Below are positions 61,199 through 64,000 of a DNA stretch of 64,000 bases, one piece after another. Position 1 is the first letter of the stretch, and each line of letters begins with the position of its first letter. The DNA is from Streptomyces wedmorensis (GTDB lineage: Bacteria > Actinomycetota > Actinomycetes > Streptomycetales > Streptomycetaceae). The position numbers were made by a program, and so were the translations under genes. The DNA is taken from assembly GCF_000716445.1 (NCBI RefSeq), contig NZ_JNWK01000005.1, positions 372,001 to 436,000 on the forward strand. The letters are read 5' to 3'. The notes under the pieces are model-generated. The model did no database searches and had not been told where the DNA came from. It saw only the letters and a program-made list of their open reading frames with translations.

Positions 61199-61372
61199 AA
61201 GGGCGCACGCGGTGGACGGCCGCCCGGCTTCGACGAGGACCGCTACAAGAAGCGCAACACCGTCGAGCAGGCGATCAACCGCCTGAAGCAGTCCCGAGCG
61301 GTCGCCACTCGCTACGACAAACGCGGCTACGTCTTCCTCGACACCGCCACCGCGGCGGCCGTCGTAATCTGA
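61199..61372 (+). mobile_element. IS5-type transposase 3' remnant
   Basis: The last 57 codons of a DDE transposase: [21 protein letters not shown] carries the catalytic Glu, followed by [19 protein letters not shown] (the K-x-x-R-x-x-A-T-R-Y-D-K block) and a stop at 61370. The first two catalytic Asp regions are absent. It is fused in frame to the DUF317-like remnant. Inverted terminal repeats were not recognised. Confidence 0.8.
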
Positions 61373-61392
61373 CTACGAACGTGATATCGGAG

Positions 61393-61410
61393 ACGACGCC
61401 TCGGCGTCGT
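61393..61410. terminator. Hairpin after transposase remnant
   Basis: ACGACGCC (61393-61400) and GGCGTCGT (61403-61410) are perfect 8-bp arms with a 2-nt centre, 21 bp after the remnant's stop. Confidence 0.4.
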
Positions 61411-61491
61411 TGCAGCCATGGTCGGCCCACTCGGTGAGGAGCTTGCAAGCGGCGTTGTCATCGGCCAGGGTGCACGTTCTTCGCGACCCGT

Positions 61492-61704
61492 TCACGTCAG
61501 GTGAACCACAGCCCAGGGCAACGGCCGGTTCGCGACCCTGAACAGGACGTCGTCGCATCCTTCACACCGTGCCGCAGCGGTGGCCTCTGCTCCGTGTAGG
61601 GGGTGTCCAGGGGACAGCTCGCGATGCGGTTCAAGCTCGAAGTCGTGCATGCCACCATCGGGCGCCCACCACGGGGTGGGCAGGGGCGACGGGTCATCCG
61701 ACAT
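61492..61704 (-). CDS. Small hypothetical protein with CxxC motif
   Basis: A 70-residue frame beginning MSDDPSPLPTPWWAPDGGMH and ending near WAVVHLT, with CEGC in the middle. Trp, His, Glu and Cys content looks like protein rather than antisense noise, and no gene lies on the other strand. Upstream Shine-Dalgarno is weak. It may be a leftover accessory gene of the degraded element. Confidence 0.4.
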   Translation of the reverse strand: MSDDPSPLPTPWWAPDGGMHDFELEPHRELSPGHPLHGAEATAAARCEGCDDVLFRVANRPLPWAVVHLT

Positions 61705-62072
61705 GTGCTGTATCCCAGCATCCTTGCAGACCGCTGGGGTCGACCTTGATTGGCCGGACAGGTCCCAGTCGGCCTCGACCGTCACCGATCGGTGACCACT
61801 CTGAAAGTCCTCATTAAGCGGTCGAGTGGCATCCACTGTCTTATGTTCTGTCCGGCATTTCCGTCGACGCAAGGCCCTCACTCGTCGGCAGCGGTTTCAT
61901 ACTTCCCGGACGGTGCGAGTACCGGATTGAGCACCGGTTGCATGTCCCCCTATTTCCTGCATGCACGCGGATGCCCTTCACTCCGTGATCACAAGTTGGG
62001 CACAGCTCTTGCATTCTGTGTACGTGTATCGATCAACTGTCCTCTCTTGATCGTGTTCTAAGGGGGGCCTCC
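61705..62072. promoter_or_regulatory. AT-richer gap upstream of the RHS-like gene
   Basis: No credible gene in 368 bp, and the base composition is clearly less GC-rich than elsewhere. CGATCAA (62030-62036) and TTGATCG (62047-62053) form a perfect 7-bp inverted repeat with a 10-nt spacer, 19 bp before the GTG start, so within its leader or promoter. AAGGGGGG (62060-62067) is a strong Shine-Dalgarno. Confidence 0.5.
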
Positions 62073-64000
62073 GTGCGTTTCGTGCGGCCTGTATCCGTTG
62101 CCGTCGCCTTCGTAATGGCTGCACTGGCTGGGTCCGAGGGGCCTGCTGCCGCGCAGACCCTGTCGGCCGGCCGCATGGTGGCGGGTGATGCCCCTGACCA
62201 GCGGTGGGGCTCTGCGGCGGGGCGTTCGCATGAATCCACAGGTGACGCCACCTCTGCCGAGACGTCAGGCGGGCGGCCGGGTCACACCCCGACCCCTGGC
62301 GAACTGGCAGCCGTGCAGGAGCCAGCCTCTGCGCTCGTGGCTCCCACGGTTCAAAGGCCGGCTGTGACGCTGACCCCTGTCCCCGGTGATGCGGAGACAC
62401 CTCGCGGGTTTGATTCCAATACCAGCCAGGAGCTCGTCGGCGAGCGGCAGCGGACGGCCAAGACGTTCCAAAATGCCGATGGAACTCTCACCACGCGGTT
62501 CTTTGAGGAACCGGTCAACTTCCAGGATTCTTCCGGTGTTTGGAAGCCGGTGGATACAACGTTGAAGCCGGTTCCCCGTACGGGGCGCCTCGGACGCGTG
62601 GTGAGTGTGTCCGCGGATGGTTGGCGTATTGCCGCGGGCGAGACCGAGACCGCTTTCGCCGAATTCGCCGACGGCGGCCCCCTTGTCTCGATGAAGACCG
62701 GCTCAGAGACCTCGGTGGGCTTCGCCATCCAAAGAGCGGCCCATGCCGAGGGTGAGGCAGAGGGGAGCACCATTACCTACCGGGGGGTGCTTCCGGCCTC
62801 GGATGTGCGGTTCATCGCGACCGGTGACTCGGTCAAGGAGGTGCTCTACCTCAACAGCGTCGAGGCGCCCATGGAGTGGACCTTCCCCCTCTACACCCAA
62901 GGGTTGACCGGATCCCTTGACGCTTCGGGTGCCGTGCTCTTCAAGGACGCGTCGGGCAGCGTGCGGGCGCGCATACCCGCGGGATGGATGGAGGACTCCA
63001 ACCTCGCCCCCAACTCCAACCAGGGCGAGATATCCAGCGGAGTCCGCTACGACCTGCTCGATGTCGAAGGCGGTCAGGCCCTGAAGGTGAGCCTCGACAG
63101 CGAATGGCTCCGTGACCCGCGCCGGGTCTTCCCCGTCAAGGTCGACCCGACCGTGGTCAGCGTGACCGCGGTGGCGGCGACGTCCGGCACTTTCGTGCAG
63201 TACCCCTACAACACCAACTTCGCCAGCGACACCAACATCAAGGTCGGAACCTACGATGCGGGTGGCCACAAGGCCGCCGGTTTCCTGCACTTCGCCAGTG
63301 TCGAGAACTCTCTGAAGAACGCCTGGGTGCTCGGCGCCAGCCTCGCCCTCTACAACACCTGGTCCTACTCGTGCACGGCACGGCCCGTGACCATCCACCC
63401 CATCACCTCGGCCTGGTCCGAGTCGACGACGTCCTCCTACCCCGGACCGGCGACCGGTGCGGCGCTGGCATCGAAGAGCTTCACCCACGGATGGCGCCCT
63501 GAAGGCCAGACCGCCTACCCGTGCGGTGCCGCGGCGTGGGAAGGCATCAACCTCGGCGCGGCAGGCCGGCAGCTCGTCGACGACTGGACCCACGGCCGCA
63601 AGAAGAACTACGGCCTCGCCGTCAAGGCGTCGACGACCGACTCGTACGCCTGGAAGACCTTCGGGTCCGACGACTACCCCAACGGCAAGCCCTCCCTCGA
63701 TGTGACGTGGACCAAGTACGGCGCCACCTACAAGGTGGGAACGCTCATCACGCCCATGACCGCGACCTCTGAAGGCGCCCTTCAGATGACGGTCACCAAC
63801 CGCGGCCAGGAGACCTGGCCCGCGAACGGCAACTACAAGCTGCGCTACCGCCTCTACGACGCTGCCGGCAAGGAGATCACCGACACCGCGAAGCTGCGGT
63901 GGACGAACCTGCCCACCAGCGTGGCCCCCGGCGGCAGCATCACCGTGAACGCGAAGATCGCCCCGCTGACCCCCGCTACCTACACCATCGCCTGGACGAT
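62073..64000 (+). CDS. Large secreted WapA/RHS-like protein, N-terminus (runs off window)
   Basis: An open frame to the right edge (643 residues so far). GTG at 62073 follows AAGGGGGG. A Sec signal spans residues 1-28 (VAVAFVMAALA, cleavage near AAAQ). Residues about 120-360 are a wall-associated N-terminal region (RFFEEPVNFQDSSGVWKPVD; RRVFPVKVDPTV), followed by a DNRLRE-like beta domain to about 550 (AGFLHFASVE, ASLALYNTWSYSC, KNYGLAVKAS). An Ig-like domain starts near 555 (ALQMTVTNRGQETW). This architecture is typical of WapA/RHS polymorphic toxins. Repeats and toxin tip lie outside the window, so the toxin role is inferred. Confidence 0.8.
   Translation, partial: MRFVRPVSVAVAFVMAALAGSEGPAAAQTLSAGRMVAGDAPDQRWGSAAGRSHESTGDATSAETSGGRPGHTPTPGELAAVQEPASALVAPTVQRPAVTLTPVPGDAETPRGFDSNTSQELVGERQRTAKTFQNADGTLTTRFFEEPVNFQDSSGVWKPVDTTLKPVPRTGRLGRVVSVSADGWRIAAGETETAFAEFADGGPLVSMKTGSETSVGFAIQRAAHAEGEAEGSTITYRGVLPASDVRFIATGDSVKEVLYLNSVEAPMEWTFPLYTQGLTGSLDASGAVLFKDASGSVRARIPAGWMEDSNLAPNSNQGEISSGVRYDLLDVEGGQALKVSLDSEWLRDPRRVFPVKVDPTVVSVTAVAATSGTFVQYPYNTNFASDTNIKVGTYDAGGHKAAGFLHFASVENSLKNAWVLGASLALYNTWSYSCTARPVTIHPITSAWSESTTSSYPGPATGAALASKSFTHGWRPEGQTAYPCGAAAWEGINLGAAGRQLVDDWTHGRKKNYGLAVKASTTDSYAWKTFGSDDYPNGKPSLDVTWTKYGATYKVGTLITPMTATSEGALQMTVTNRGQETWPANGNYKLRYRLYDAAGKEITDTAKLRWTNLPTSVAPGGSITVNAKIAPLTPATYTIAWT

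Noticed and set aside
61750..62061. Small plus-strand protein gene before the RHS-like gene
   Set aside because: No Shine-Dalgarno, odd composition and no family resemblance; it covers the likely promoter.

Overview
The window reads as an interior stretch of a Streptomyces-type actinobacterial chromosome. Nearly every codon ends in G or C, GTG (and one likely TTG) starts are common, and many genes have a -10 element 6-8 nt before the start codon, i.e. leaderless or near-leaderless mRNAs. The families are typical too: an ECF41 sigma factor with a SnoaL tail, MocR, PucR-type, HxlR and XRE-cupin regulators, an actinobacterial SWIM/DUF6493 pair and an actinobacterial Lnt. I saw no rRNA, tRNA or CRISPR array. 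Genus is an inference; species cannot be told.

Layout. 1-5.3 kb: a GntR/HutC regulator (cut by the left edge), ECF41 sigma factor, alpha/beta hydrolase, and an EamA exporter divergent from a MocR regulator. 5.5-7.2 kb: Tat-exported PhoD phosphatase behind a two-unit PHO box. 7.3-13.1 kb: SWIM zinc-finger gene and DUF6493 gene, then a membrane-anchored ACT-GNAT acetyltransferase. 13-17 kb: a Cys/Met PLP enzyme divergent from an Lrp regulator, a DUF885 peptidase and a second Lrp. 17-21.3 kb: sbcDC. 21.4-29.5 kb: YigZ, PucR-type regulator divergent from an acyl-CoA ligase, carboxylesterase, CoA-binding protein, YbaK editing protein, and an XRE-cupin regulator divergent from an EamA exporter with twin operators. 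29.9-33.6 kb: a three-gene cell-wall-like cluster (DUF1906 glycosidase-like protein, small membrane protein, Tat-exported M15-like protein). 33.7-35.9 kb: two hexapeptide-repeat proteins and a DedA protein.

35.9-37.7 kb holds a decayed GH3 beta-glucosidase that has lost its catalytic barrel and also carries a frameshift. 37.9-48.3 kb is ordinary housekeeping and accessory content: thioesterase, membrane-anchored Pro/Gln-rich protein, MFS exporter, spermidine-synthase-like protein, patatin, AlkD-like glycosylase, VTT protein, HxlR/thiolase pair, UppP, flavin reductase, SnoaL-like protein. It is followed by an octamer minisatellite and lnt. 50-60.4 kb: Gfo/Idh/MocA oxidoreductase, FAD monooxygenase with a TetR regulator and twin operators, DinB protein, lipoprotein, uracil-DNA glycosylase, peptide-binding lipoprotein, two SDRs, and a HipA-like/DUF3037 pair.

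From about 60.5 kb the character changes. There is a tyrosine-integrase remnant, a DUF317-like remnant and the 3' end of an IS5-type transposase, two of them broken at a Trp codon by TGA. A stretch of visibly lower G+C follows, and then the signal peptide and DNRLRE-type N-terminus of a very large secreted, WapA/RHS-like protein that runs off the right edge. This looks like the scar of an integrated element next to a polymorphic-toxin locus.

Regulation is unusually legible. Divergent regulator-target pairs recur (MocR/EamA, Lrp/PLP enzyme, PucR/acyl-CoA ligase, XRE-cupin/EamA, HxlR/thiolase, TetR/monooxygenase), and several have paired operator-like repeats 33-37 bp apart.
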